DNA from: Pedobacter sp. WC2423
GTDB taxonomy: Bacteria > Bacteroidota > Bacteroidia > Sphingobacteriales > Sphingobacteriaceae
Assembly: GCF_040822065.1 (NCBI RefSeq)
Contig: NZ_CP162005.1
Location: forward strand, 4,526,001-4,590,000
Reading direction: 5' to 3'
DNA: 64,000 nucleotides
Shown: positions 45,879 to 54,832 of the stretch, piece after piece
Numbering within the stretch: the stretch's first letter is position 1
Layout: each line of letters begins with the position of its first letter
Notes under the pieces: generated by a model
Seen by the model: only the letters and a program-made list of their open reading frames with translations
What the model was told of the DNA's origin: nothing
The model's database searches: none
Position numbers and translations under genes: made by a program

Positions 45879-46832
45879 ATGGAGTTTTTTAATCAGGTAG
45901 GTAAAAAAGCAATAGGAAGCAGGCTGAGGATGCTGACAGAAAAGATTACAGAAGATGCCGCTCAGATTTATCAGTGCTATGGTATCGATATGCAACCCAA
46001 GTGGTTTCCGGTTTTCTATGTGCTTTCACAGGGAGAAGCGATGACCATTACTGCGATCGCTAAAGAAATTGGTCATTCCCATCCTTCAGTCAGTAAAATT
46101 ATTGGAGAGATGGCAAAAAAAGGTTTGGTTGACGAGAAAAAAGATGAAACCGACGGTAGAAGGAATATGGTCAGCCTCTCCCCAAAAGGAGAAGAGATCA
46201 CTGTAAAAATACAAAATCAGTATGCTGATCTGGATAAGGCGGTAGCAGATATAGCAGCACAGTCCAGAAACGATTTATGGAAAGCCATGGAAGAGTGGGA
46301 GTTTTTATTAGGACAGAAAACACTTTTACGCCGTGTGCAGGAAATTAAAAAAGAGCGGGAAAGTAAAGAAGTTACTATTGTGAACTATGTGCCGGAATAT
46401 CAGCAGGCCTTCAGAGCACTCAACGAACAATGGATCTCCAAATGGTTCAAAATGGAGCAGGCAGATTATAATGCACTTGATGATCCGCAGGGTTATATTT
46501 TAGACAAAGGAGGCTATATACTGGTTGCGCTGTATCAGGGTGAGCCCGCAGGTGTCTGCGCATTAATCAAGATGAATGATCCGGACTATGATTACGAGCT
46601 GGCTAAAATGGCGGTATCTCCGGCTGTACAGGGAAAAAGTATTGGCTGGTTACTGGGAAATGCAATCACTCAGAAAGCAAAAGAACTGGGCGCTCAGAAA
46701 ATATACCTGGAAAGCAATACGATTCTGAAACCGGCTATTAACCTGTACCATAAGTTAGGTTTTGTGAAAGTAGCTGGCCGGATCACTCCATATGAACGCT
46801 GTAATATTCAAATGGAACTTGTTTTAAGCTAG
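45879..46832 (+). CDS. MarR-family regulator fused to GNAT N-acetyltransferase
   Basis: Protein of 317 residues. The N-terminal winged helix-turn-helix (about 40-110) has MTITAIAKEIGHSHPSVSKI and the wing segment DETDGRRNMVSLSPKG, the MarR signature. The C-terminal GNAT domain (about 165-315) has LAKMAVSPAVQGKSIGWLL, the acetyl-CoA pyrophosphate loop, and LGFVKV near the end. Such fusions are known. The regulator presumably controls its own gene through the palindrome upstream, and the acetyltransferase substrate is unknown. Its stop shares the CTAG tetranucleotide with the convergent DUF58 gene. Confidence 0.92.
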   Translation: MEFFNQVGKKAIGSRLRMLTEKITEDAAQIYQCYGIDMQPKWFPVFYVLSQGEAMTITAIAKEIGHSHPSVSKIIGEMAKKGLVDEKKDETDGRRNMVSLSPKGEEITVKIQNQYADLDKAVADIAAQSRNDLWKAMEEWEFLLGQKTLLRRVQEIKKERESKEVTIVNYVPEYQQAFRALNEQWISKWFKMEQADYNALDDPQGYILDKGGYILVALYQGEPAGVCALIKMNDPDYDYELAKMAVSPAVQGKSIGWLLGNAITQKAKELGAQKIYLESNTILKPAINLYHKLGFVKVAGRITPYERCNIQMELVLS

Positions 46833-48172
46833 ATTTTCTGTTGTGCTTTGATAGCCAGATAACGGTTAACCACATTGACCGTTAAATTTTCTGGTGAAGT
46901 CAGGATACTGAGAATACCATGTTTTGCCAATTCTTTGACCATAAGCCGCTTTTCGTAGACAAACTTCTCTGCGATAGTTTTAATGTAAATGCCTTCCACA
47001 TCCCGGGCAGGCAGATCACTCATTGATTTGACGGCTGTATTTTCGAAAAAGACAATCATCAGCAAATGAAATTTAGCGATATGTTTTAAAAAGGGAAGCT
47101 GTCTGTGTAATGCAGACATGCTTTCAAAATTTGTGAAAAAGAGAATCAGACTACGCTGTTTGATTACACTGCGGATAGCCAGGTGCAGCGCTTCAATATT
47201 GCTTTCCAGATACTGTGTTTTTTCTTTGTACAAGACTTCCATTATTTTGCCCAGCTGGCCGGGTCTGCGTTCTGCGGAAACAATACTTCCTATCTTTTCC
47301 GAAAGCGTGATCAATCCAGCTTTGTCATCTTTTAATAAGGCTACATTGGACAGGACCAAGCTTGCATTAATCGCGTAATCCATTAAACTTAACCCATCAA
47401 AGGGCATTTTCATTACTCTCGACTTATCAATGATACAGTAGATGTGTTGTGCTTTTTCTTCCATAAAAGAATTTACCATCAGCTCACCCTTTCTGGCCGT
47501 TGCTTTCCAGTTTACGGTACGGTAATCATCGCCCTGCACATAATTCTTTACCTGATCAAACTCCATACTTTGTCCAACACGCCTGATTTTTTTAATTCCT
47601 ATCTCAGTCAGTCTGTTTGAGATAGCCATCAGCTCATATTTACGCAGCTGAAGAAAAGAAGGATAAACGGGAACAGTATGTGCCTTTCCGAAATTAAATC
47701 TGCGGGAAACCAGACCCAGTGGTGATTGGACATACAGCCGCGTCTGCCCAAACTCATATTCACCTCTTTTGACCGGCCTTAATGCGTAGGTGATTGTTTT
47801 CTGTTCGCCGGCTTTTAAACTGCTTTTAAACCATAAATCTCTTTTTTGAAACTGAAAAGGGATTTCATCAATAATTCCAATCGCTATAGGGAAGGTAAAA
47901 AAGCTTTCTACATAAATATGAAGCTCATTGTCATCTCCATTACTCAATCTTTCGGGAAGATCACGGCGTAAAAACATGCCTTTACCACTGAACAACAGCA
48001 CCAGGTCAATACATACCAGCAATAAGAGCGCCCAAAAGCAGATATAAGGCAAATCGTCCAGCCAGGGCAAAAAGAAGGTAAACAGAAATAAGCTGATACA
48101 AAAGCCTAAACCAGCAAACAGTCTTTTACCCAAAAAAAGGTCTTTGTAATATTTAATGAATAAATGTTTCAA
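46829..48172 (-). CDS. DUF58-domain protein (VWA-like), MoxR partner
   Basis: Protein of 447 residues. Two membrane helices lie near the N-terminus (about 17-35 and 42-62). A DUF58 core follows with VGQSMEFDQVKNYVQGDDYRTV, then NWKATARKGELMVN and CIIDKS, which resembles a von Willebrand A metal site. The family works with MoxR AAA+ ATPases, probably as a membrane-anchored effector in envelope maintenance or maturation. It follows the MoxR gene by 12 bp and is the last gene of a six-gene - strand operon. Confidence 0.92.
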   Translation of the reverse strand: MKHLFIKYYKDLFLGKRLFAGLGFCISLFLFTFFLPWLDDLPYICFWALLLLVCIDLVLLFSGKGMFLRRDLPERLSNGDDNELHIYVESFFTFPIAIGIIDEIPFQFQKRDLWFKSSLKAGEQKTITYALRPVKRGEYEFGQTRLYVQSPLGLVSRRFNFGKAHTVPVYPSFLQLRKYELMAISNRLTEIGIKKIRRVGQSMEFDQVKNYVQGDDYRTVNWKATARKGELMVNSFMEEKAQHIYCIIDKSRVMKMPFDGLSLMDYAINASLVLSNVALLKDDKAGLITLSEKIGSIVSAERRPGQLGKIMEVLYKEKTQYLESNIEALHLAIRSVIKQRSLILFFTNFESMSALHRQLPFLKHIAKFHLLMIVFFENTAVKSMSDLPARDVEGIYIKTIAEKFVYEKRLMVKELAKHGILSILTSPENLTVNVVNRYLAIKAQQKI

Positions 48173-48184
48173 TCTCTTTGTGGT

Positions 48185-49153
48185 TTACCTTGGGATCTCT
48201 ATTTTTTGAATAATCTGCGCGACGATATCACCGGGTGTTAAACCTTCCATTTCTTTATCAGGACTTAGCATAATCCGGTGTGCAAGTACAGGAGCTGCTA
48301 CCTTAATGATATCTTCAGGGGTTACAAAATCACGCCCCTGCATTGCGGCTATGGCTTTTGCCCCATTAATTAATGCTAGAGAAGCACGTGGTGAAGCACC
48401 CAGATACAGTGATTTATTATTCCTGGTTTCATGAACAATTTTTGCTGCATATTCAATTAATTTGGGCTCTACATGTAAAGCTTTAATCAGTGCGCGGCAA
48501 GTTTTGATCTGGTCGATACTTAAAACGGCTTTGATCTCTTTCAGTTCATCTTCCAGCTTATGCTGATGTTGTCTGGACAAAATAATGATCTCTTCTTCAA
48601 GCGTAGGATATTTAATCTCTATCTTAAATAAAAACCGGTCTAACTGTGCTTCTGGCAACCGGTAAGTTCCTTCATGCTCCACTGGATTTTGTGTAGCCAG
48701 TACCATAAAAGGTTCATCCATCGGGTAGGTATGACCATCTACAGTGATCTGACGCTCTTCCATAACCTCAAACAGGGCTGACTGTGTTTTTGCGGGGGCA
48801 CGGTTGATTTCGTCAATCAGAATAATATTTCCGAAAACCGGGCCCTTTCTATATTCAAAGGATGCTGATCTCGGGTCGAATACAGAAGTACCCAGTACAT
48901 CTGAAGGCATCAGATCTGGTGTAAACTGAATTCTTGAAAAGACAGCATCGATGCTTTTTGCAATGAGCTTGGCACTGAGTGTTTTAGCGATTCCCGGAAC
49001 GCCTTCGAGTAAGAGGTGCCCATCGGCCAGAATACCGGCAATGAGGAAGTCAATAGTATCTTTCTGGCCTACAATGATATGGCCAATTGATTCCCTGATC
49101 TGCTCTACTGCCAAATTAAGCTGTGTAAGGTCGGTTCTTTGAGCTGTTTCCAT
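48185..49153 (-). CDS. MoxR-family AAA+ ATPase
   Basis: Protein of 322 residues. Walker A GVPGIAKT near 55-62, Walker B ILIDEINRAPAK near 113-124, sensor region MVLATQNPVEHEGTYRLPE, arginine-finger region AQLDRF, and a helical lid at the C-terminus. MoxR proteins act as chaperone-like ATPases on VWA/DUF58 proteins. It lies 3 bp after the DUF4350 gene and 12 bp before the DUF58 gene, the conserved order in Bacteroidota. Confidence 0.95.
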   Translation of the reverse strand: METAQRTDLTQLNLAVEQIRESIGHIIVGQKDTIDFLIAGILADGHLLLEGVPGIAKTLSAKLIAKSIDAVFSRIQFTPDLMPSDVLGTSVFDPRSASFEYRKGPVFGNIILIDEINRAPAKTQSALFEVMEERQITVDGHTYPMDEPFMVLATQNPVEHEGTYRLPEAQLDRFLFKIEIKYPTLEEEIIILSRQHQHKLEDELKEIKAVLSIDQIKTCRALIKALHVEPKLIEYAAKIVHETRNNKSLYLGASPRASLALINGAKAIAAMQGRDFVTPEDIIKVAAPVLAHRIMLSPDKEMEGLTPGDIVAQIIQKIEIPR

Positions 49154-49155
49154 TA

Positions 49156-50334
49156 TTATTTCGCTTGATTATAAAATTTCTCTATTAATTTGTTCAGTTC
49201 AATCAGGAGCGTTTCGGTAACTTTACTTCCATGATGAATCGTATTAATGACTGTAAATAACTGCCTTGTTGTTTCCTCCTGGGCGCCTGATATCAGCACT
49301 AAAGAGGAAATAAAATCTTCGTCTGTTTTTAAAGTTTTCAGGCGGTAGGTTAACCGGACATATTCTAAAAAATAATTGATTTTCTTTTGTGCAATATCAC
49401 TATGGTCACGCTGCTGATAATATACCTTTCCAACCACGGTCACAAATTCAGCAGAGGAATTCTTTAAAGGCAGTAAAACAGGAATAATCCGCTGTCTGCG
49501 TTTCATTTCAAATAAGACAAAGACCAGTAAACCGGCCAGCGCCAGGCAATAAGACCAGCGTAACTGATCATGTTTGAAAAAGACCCTTAAAATAGAGCCG
49601 CTTTCTGCATTACCCTTTGTGTTGTTTTCATCCCAGATCAGTGTTTCACCGGTTTGCAGGTAAGAAAGTGCTTTAGCAGCATAAGCGGCACCCCCAGGCT
49701 GGAGTAAACTATAATTAGTGAATAGTTGTGGATCAGGCAATACATACAGTGCGCCTTTACCAAAAGTATATTTTACAAAATTCACTTCTCCACCGCTGTT
49801 CCTTCCCAAAACTGTACAGCGGGAAGTGTCAACAGCTGTGAAATACTGATTTCCCAGCCCCTTGTCAAAAACATAACCACTTTTTGCTTTCAGCGCAGGG
49901 TTTACAAAATTGATGGAATCAGGTTTTATTTTGGCAGATAAATTTATGTTTGTTTCTAGTTTAAGGGTGTCATTCAGGAGCTTTCCAAGATTAAAAGCTG
50001 CAATGAATACCTGGTTTCCTGCATGCATAAATTTCACCAGCTCCTGATAATCGAGCTTATCAAATTTAAGACTGCCGGCTATAAAAAGATAATTGGCTTT
50101 TTGATAATGCTGATTCTTTAATGTATTATATACAGGCAGTCTGCTGGTTTTAAATTGTACACCCGGAAAAATACTTTCCTTTTCCTGGTTTAAAACATAA
50201 AGTCCGTAAGGAATTTTATCTTCTTTGAGATAAGTGGGGTTCCAGTCAGTTGGTTTTGGCTTATAATATTGTGCAACCAGGTATAAAATTAGTACCGCGG
50301 CACTGCCAATCAGATATAATTTCATTCCTTTCAT
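49156..50334 (-). CDS. DUF4350-domain membrane protein
   Basis: Protein of 392 residues with an N-terminal membrane helix (about 5-22), a DUF4350 domain (about 40-230) resembling GATase/ThuA-like folds (YQELVKFMHAGNQVFIAAF), and a second helix near 258-275, followed by a cytoplasmic helical tail. The function is unknown; the gene is a regular member of MoxR operons. Its start overlaps the DUF4129 stop by 4 bases. Confidence 0.85.
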   Translation of the reverse strand: MKGMKLYLIGSAAVLILYLVAQYYKPKPTDWNPTYLKEDKIPYGLYVLNQEKESIFPGVQFKTSRLPVYNTLKNQHYQKANYLFIAGSLKFDKLDYQELVKFMHAGNQVFIAAFNLGKLLNDTLKLETNINLSAKIKPDSINFVNPALKAKSGYVFDKGLGNQYFTAVDTSRCTVLGRNSGGEVNFVKYTFGKGALYVLPDPQLFTNYSLLQPGGAAYAAKALSYLQTGETLIWDENNTKGNAESGSILRVFFKHDQLRWSYCLALAGLLVFVLFEMKRRQRIIPVLLPLKNSSAEFVTVVGKVYYQQRDHSDIAQKKINYFLEYVRLTYRLKTLKTDEDFISSLVLISGAQEETTRQLFTVINTIHHGSKVTETLLIELNKLIEKFYNQAK

Positions 50335-51095
50335 CGCAAAGCTGTATTAAACTGATCATAACTATTTCGTACTTGCTTAAAGTTTTCCTGATCAATAAAA
50401 AAATCACCATACCAGATATATTCAAACTGCGTGGTCAGTAAGCTGAATTGTGCTCTTTGCTGCGGATCAGTAATTTCTCTGATATAAGTTTGATTGGTCT
50501 TTTCGGGCTGCCAGTTAATCAGATTTCTGCTGTTCAGCTTTTTCAGGGAAAGCAGGTACATTAACCTTACTGCAAGTCTGTAATTGGCATTTTGAATGGC
50601 CTGATCTATTTCCGTGTTAAAGTCTATTTCGTGAATATTATCGGCAGACTCTGCATAAGGGATAGCTATCGCTTTCGATTTGCCCATAAAGAGTTTAAAA
50701 TCGACACCTGTGAATTTAATTACTCCAAAGACAATTAACGCTATGAAAGCTGAGATGATAATATACCTGACGAAATTTACTGAATAGTTGATTCTTGCAA
50801 TGCCTGACAGCTTTCTCCAGAACCATGCCCAGAACCGGTCCCATAAACCCGAATCAACTGGTGCTGGCTGGTCATATTTAAAATCCGTTTGCTGACTGTA
50901 AGTTTTCAGCTTTTGCGCATCAAAATTTCTGAGTTGTATTTTACTGCTGTCACTCCTGAGTAGTTTTACTTTCGAAGGTACAGTTTGAGTAGTTTCCGCC
51001 TGTACAGTCAGCTTAGTCCGGACAGACTGCTTTGCCTGAACAGGAAAAAACTGTGCAGTGAATACAAAAAGAAAAGCGGACAGGTATTTTAACAT
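50331..51095 (-). CDS. DUF4129-domain membrane protein
   Basis: Protein of 254 residues. A signal peptide (cleavage near VQAK) is followed by a periplasmic linker, one membrane helix (about 112-130) and a C-terminal DUF4129 domain (about 165-250) with the YRLAVRLMYLLSLKKL and FEYIWYGDF segments typical of that family. Role unknown. Encoded 1 bp after the upstream multi-pass membrane gene and overlapping the DUF4350 gene by 4 bases, so tightly coupled. Confidence 0.85.
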   Translation of the reverse strand: MLKYLSAFLFVFTAQFFPVQAKQSVRTKLTVQAETTQTVPSKVKLLRSDSSKIQLRNFDAQKLKTYSQQTDFKYDQPAPVDSGLWDRFWAWFWRKLSGIARINYSVNFVRYIIISAFIALIVFGVIKFTGVDFKLFMGKSKAIAIPYAESADNIHEIDFNTEIDQAIQNANYRLAVRLMYLLSLKKLNSRNLINWQPEKTNQTYIREITDPQQRAQFSLLTTQFEYIWYGDFFIDQENFKQVRNSYDQFNTALR

Positions 51096-51096
51096 G

Positions 51097-51972
51097 TTAA
51101 TATTCTTCTTGATCAGGGATGAGGTTTTCCTGTTGTCCCATTTTTTGAATACGATCCATCAAACCAGTACTGTTCTTGCGTTCAGAAAGATTAAAATAGC
51201 AAAGAGAAATACCTATAATGGGAATGATCATAAAAACCTGGCAGAGATACTGAATAACCGTAGAAATGATAATTACAGTATCGCTCAGGCCTTTAGGACC
51301 GTGAGTCAGCGTACTCACCATGGTTAAAATAATAGCAGGTAAAGAGGCCATAGAAGTTGTGGCAGAAGTAATCACCCAAAGGATAAATATTGTAGCTGCT
51401 GTAACCCACCATTGTTCTTTTAATAACTTGAAAGACTGGCTGAAGGAATAGCCCAGGCTTGCATTTTCAAAAATCATGATTGGAGTCATCAGTGAAATGG
51501 CAGGAAACATATAAATACCAGGAATCAGACAGAGGGCAAAACTGACAACCAGGAGCAGACCAAGCAGGAAATTACTCCCAAATACCCGGAGAAAGTAATA
51601 CTTGAAATAACTCCATACTTCTTCTACAGTTGGGGCAACATTTCCTTTCTCTATGTATAAAGCGATAAAGCTGAGCATAGAAACATTTAAAGCCGTGTAA
51701 CCTAGTATTCCGATCAGCACGACAAAGAAATAAGTAATAGAGAACAGGCTTGCTACTCTGCCATAAGTACTTAGCACATCCATATTTCTGATGTCACGCT
51801 GCATACCTATCTGCTGGAAAATTGCTGCAATCATTCCCGTTACAATGAATATCCCACAGAAATAGACGAAGACTTTTAATAAGGGTTTGAAATTCTCTTT
51901 GAAGAACCGGACTGTATCGTTAATAATATCTCCAAATTCACGGAGCTTTTTGAATTCTACTTTTTCAGACAT
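51097..51972 (-). CDS. Multi-pass membrane protein of the MoxR operon, function unknown
   Basis: Protein of 291 residues with about six hydrophobic segments (near 33-54, 75-105, 130-160, 175-195, 205-225, 235-255). It begins with FKKLREFGDIINDTVRFFKENF, which resembles the start of DUF975 / GDPD-membrane-domain-like proteins. I do not recognise catalytic motifs. It overlaps the SpoIIM-like gene by 8 bases and ends just before the DUF4129 gene, so it belongs to the same operon. Confidence 0.8.
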   Translation of the reverse strand: MSEKVEFKKLREFGDIINDTVRFFKENFKPLLKVFVYFCGIFIVTGMIAAIFQQIGMQRDIRNMDVLSTYGRVASLFSITYFFVVLIGILGYTALNVSMLSFIALYIEKGNVAPTVEEVWSYFKYYFLRVFGSNFLLGLLLVVSFALCLIPGIYMFPAISLMTPIMIFENASLGYSFSQSFKLLKEQWWVTAATIFILWVITSATTSMASLPAIILTMVSTLTHGPKGLSDTVIIISTVIQYLCQVFMIIPIIGISLCYFNLSERKNSTGLMDRIQKMGQQENLIPDQEEY

Positions 51973-52924
51973 TTTGGTGTGGATGATTACGTTTGGAAAG
52001 AGTTAATGGATACAGAATGACATACCAGATGATAAAAATAAGCGACAGGCCTAAAATACCTGTACTCAGCCACAACGGCATTCCGGTATGACGGGTAATA
52101 AAGCCTTCAAAAAAGGCGGCAACCAGCAAAATCGGGACAATGCCCAATGCGATTTTGGTGCCATCCTTAGCACTTTGCTTAAAGGCTTGAAAGCGTGTAT
52201 ATGTTTTTGGGAAAAGCAGGCCATGCCCTAGGACCAGGCCGGCAGCCCCTGCAATAATGATAGCCGAAATTTCTAAAGTACCATGAATCCAGATCACTAA
52301 GATGGATTCTATGCCCAGGCCTCTGCTGAAAAAATAATATTCAAAAGAACCCAGCATAATCCCGTTTTGCAGCAGGTAGAAAATCGGGCCAATGGATAAA
52401 AATATACCGCTTACAAACATCAATAGCGATACATAAATATTATTTGCTGCAATAGAGAAGAACATGGGGAATTCTGAAGTCTGCTTGTATACGCCAAAAG
52501 GATCGCCTTTAGCGATGTTCTCATTCGTCATATTTACATAGCTGTCACCTAAGATCAGCCTGATAAACTGATCGTCATATTTTGCTGAAAGAACACCTAT
52601 AGCAGCTGAAATTGTAAAAAACAGGAAAGCATATAACAATTGCATCCGGTAAGTATAAAACAGTACAGGCAGTTCAAACTTCCAGAAATTAATAAACCTG
52701 TTTTTATCTTCTTTTTTATTCTTATAAATAGACTGGTGCAGCGTGGAAGCCAATCCATTCAGATAACTGGTTGTTTTAGATTTGGGGTAGAATGTTTTAG
52801 CATAAGAGAGATCATTTGTGATATCTATAAAGCGGTCTGCAATTTCATCCGGATGAGTTGCAGGTGAATGCGCATAGGCCTTCCATTTTTCGGAATTCTG
52901 TTTAACGAACAAGGCCTCCCTCAT
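51965..52924 (-). CDS. Stage II sporulation protein M (SpoIIM)-like membrane protein
   Basis: Protein of 319 residues with a soluble N-terminus (REALFVKQNSEKWKAYAHS) and about five or six membrane segments from residue 95 on, including the GIESILVIWIHGTLEISAI stretch, which carries the conserved HGxxE of the SpoIIM family. In non-sporulating Bacteroidota these genes go with RDD and MoxR/DUF58 genes and probably act in envelope functions. First gene of the - strand operon and divergent from the RDD gene. Confidence 0.9.
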   Translation of the reverse strand: MREALFVKQNSEKWKAYAHSPATHPDEIADRFIDITNDLSYAKTFYPKSKTTSYLNGLASTLHQSIYKNKKEDKNRFINFWKFELPVLFYTYRMQLLYAFLFFTISAAIGVLSAKYDDQFIRLILGDSYVNMTNENIAKGDPFGVYKQTSEFPMFFSIAANNIYVSLLMFVSGIFLSIGPIFYLLQNGIMLGSFEYYFFSRGLGIESILVIWIHGTLEISAIIIAGAAGLVLGHGLLFPKTYTRFQAFKQSAKDGTKIALGIVPILLVAAFFEGFITRHTGMPLWLSTGILGLSLIFIIWYVILYPLTLSKRNHPHQNV

Positions 52925-53007
52925 AGCGAATCTAATTTTCGGTTAAAATACTGACAAAAAGTGATTTTGCAAGAATTAATTAAATATCAATATTATATTT
53001 GTTTTTT

Positions 53008-53739
53008 ATGGAAACAATAAAGGTAAACACCACTCAGCATGTGGATATTGACTATCCTGTTGCTGGTTTAGGCGAACGTATAGCGGCAAGAATGATAGAT
53101 TTTGGTGTGCTGCTCGCAGTATTTTTATTGCTTGTATTTTTTATCGGGGTAATCTCAGTGCCCAGAGCTAATGTTGTTTCTATTGTTGTGTTTGTGCTTT
53201 ATGGAATAGCCTTTGTTTTCTATGACCTGATCTTTGAAATTTTCTTCAGCGGTCAGAGTCCCGGAAAAAAGTTAATGAAAATTAAAGTGATTAGCCTTGA
53301 TGGCGGACAAGCCGGTATTGGCCAGTACTTTATCCGCTGGTTATTCAGATTGGTTGATTTTTGGCTGACTGGACAAATAGGGGGCTTGCTTTGTGTCGCT
53401 TTATCCGAAAATAAACAAAGAATTGGAGATCTGGTTGCAGGAACTACAGTGATCAGGACTATTGGACGTACCACACTCGAACAAATTGCTTTTGCACCCG
53501 AAGCAGAAGAATATATACCTGTTTTCACCAGCGTTTACCTGCTCAATGATCAGGAAGCTGAGCTGATCCACGAAGTGTTGACAACTTATTATCAGACTGC
53601 ACATTATGAACTGGTTTATGCGATGGCCGATAAGATCAAGGCACGTCTGGGGGTGAGTTTACCCGCGGGGATGCATGAACTGGATTTCTTAAATACGATA
53701 CTTAAAGATTATAACCAGGTGACTTCTGCTGCCCAGTAA
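53008..53739 (+). CDS. RDD-family membrane protein
   Basis: Protein of 243 residues from the ATG at 53008. An upstream in-frame TTG at 52999 would add three residues and is less likely. The RDD domain (about 15-150) has the signature AARMIDFGVLL with the conserved Arg-Asp, three hydrophobic helices, and SPGKKLMKIKVISLDGGQ. A soluble C-terminal part (about 165-243) follows. Some RDD proteins are linked to ion transport; the role here is unknown. Divergent from the SpoIIM-like gene. A TATATTTG box at 52994-53001 may be its promoter, leaving a very short leader. Confidence 0.9.
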   Translation: METIKVNTTQHVDIDYPVAGLGERIAARMIDFGVLLAVFLLLVFFIGVISVPRANVVSIVVFVLYGIAFVFYDLIFEIFFSGQSPGKKLMKIKVISLDGGQAGIGQYFIRWLFRLVDFWLTGQIGGLLCVALSENKQRIGDLVAGTTVIRTIGRTTLEQIAFAPEAEEYIPVFTSVYLLNDQEAELIHEVLTTYYQTAHYELVYAMADKIKARLGVSLPAGMHELDFLNTILKDYNQVTSAAQ

Positions 53740-53771
53740 ATCCTGTTGAATAAAAAACCAATTTATACAAA

Positions 53772-53804
53772 AAAAAGCCTCTCAGTATTACTGAAAGGCT
53801 TTTT
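53772..53804. terminator. Bidirectional terminator between RDD gene and tRNA genes
   Basis: AAAAAGCCT (53772-53780) pairs with AGGCTTTTT (53796-53804), with further TCAG/CTGA pairing inside. A and T runs flank both sides, so it can end the RDD transcript (+) and the tRNA transcript (-). Confidence 0.75.
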
Positions 53805-53808
53805 GAAG

Positions 53809-53883
53809 TGGGAGATACTGGGTTCGAACCAGTGACCCCCTGCTTGTAAGGCAGGTGCTCTGAACCAGCTGAGCTAATCTCCC
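53809..53883 (-). tRNA. tRNA-Val (UAC), copy 2
   Basis: 75 bases. On the - strand the acceptor arm GGGAGAT pairs with ATCTCCC; D arm TAGCTCAGCTGGTT; anticodon stem CCTGC/GCAGG with loop CTTACAA, giving anticodon UAC; T arm CTGGTTCGAACCCAG; discriminator A. No CCA is encoded. Identical to the copy at 53927-54001. Confidence 0.96.
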
Positions 53884-53926
53884 TTTGGTTCTTGCCATGT
53901 AACAGCCTGGCGGGCTTTTTTATTGG

Positions 53927-54001
53927 TGGGAGATACTGGGTTCGAACCAGTGACCCCCTGCTTGTAAGGCAGGTGCTCTGAACCAGCTGAGCTAATCTCC
54001 C
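53927..54001 (-). tRNA. tRNA-Val (UAC), copy 1
   Basis: 75 bases, identical to the downstream copy: anticodon loop CTTACAA (UAC), T arm CTGGTTCGAACCCAG. The two genes are 43 bases apart on the - strand and share a few flanking bases (GGTTCTT), so they probably arose by tandem duplication and are transcribed together. Confidence 0.96.
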
Positions 54002-54105
54002 CTTGGTTCTTCCCTCGTCGTTTCTGCTATTTGAATAACCTTCTTCGTTGTTGGGAGTGCAAATATACACCTCTAAACTAAAACTCCAAAACTTTTTTAA
54101 TATTT

Positions 54106-54831
54106 TTAAGACAAGATCTCTTCCAATACCTGGTGAGATTTTATTTCGCCAAAAGAAGCGGTATGTAAGGTGTAGTATATCAGTATTTTATCAAGAACAA
54201 GTCTTCTTGTCGCATTGTCTATTTTTATTTCATTTAATTTTTCAAAAGGAGTCGTGAACAAAGAAATAAATAATTCTGCTGCTGTTTTTTCTATAAAATA
54301 GGGATGAACAGGAGGTAAAGACTTGAATTCACCTTCTTGTAAATCGAAATAACTCTGATCACTTTTAGTCTCTGTACTTGGTGCAAAACCTAAAAACCGA
54401 GATAACTTCAACAAAAAAGCAAGATGGAAGTTCGCACTCGCCGCATCCGTTTCATCAAACCAGGAAACTGCATTAAAAATGTAATCAAAAATATTTTCAT
54501 CCGCATGCTGCTGACGTATACTTTTATAAAGCACTTCATTCAGGAACATAACGATGGTGCTTTTGATAATGTCATAAGGAATAGTCCGGAATACAGGAGA
54601 AGGTCTGAGTTCAGAAATCCGCTGGATGCTGGAATTTATTTTGTGGTAAACTACCATATCGACCAGATGAAGTGCCTGCAGCATATTCATACGGATCTTC
54701 GCCTTTGGCTTCTTGACCCCATTGACCATATAAGACTGAATGCCGAATTTAGCCGTAAATATTTGTACCACTACACTGCTTTCGCTGTATAAAGTTGTTT
54801 TTAAAACTATTCCACGGGTTTTGTGGAGCAT
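54106..54831 (-). CDS. recO: DNA repair protein RecO
   Basis: Protein of 241 residues, a usual RecO length. The N-terminal OB-fold begins MLHKTRGIVLKTTLYSESSV and continues FTAKFGIQSYMVNGVKKPKA, as in RecO. The C-terminal part is helical. RecO helps RecF/RecR load RecA on SSB-coated gaps. The stop of the diacylglycerol-kinase-like gene lies 1 bp before its start, so the two are co-transcribed. Confidence 0.93.
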   Translation of the reverse strand: MLHKTRGIVLKTTLYSESSVVVQIFTAKFGIQSYMVNGVKKPKAKIRMNMLQALHLVDMVVYHKINSSIQRISELRPSPVFRTIPYDIIKSTIVMFLNEVLYKSIRQQHADENIFDYIFNAVSWFDETDAASANFHLAFLLKLSRFLGFAPSTETKSDQSYFDLQEGEFKSLPPVHPYFIEKTAAELFISLFTTPFEKLNEIKIDNATRRLVLDKILIYYTLHTASFGEIKSHQVLEEILS

Positions 54832-54832
54832 A

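Noticed and set aside
53809..54001. Two identical 75-base units 43 bases apart, first considered as a repeat array
   Set aside because: Each unit folds as a complete tRNA-Val with a UAC anticodon, and no further copies follow. No CRISPR array was found in the window.
53702..54070. 122-residue open frame on the - strand with two repeated segments
   Set aside because: It runs through both tRNA-Val genes. The repeated peptide is only the translated tRNA duplication.
54424..54792. 122-residue open frame antisense to recO
   Set aside because: Low-complexity composition without domain pattern; recO on the other strand is well supported.
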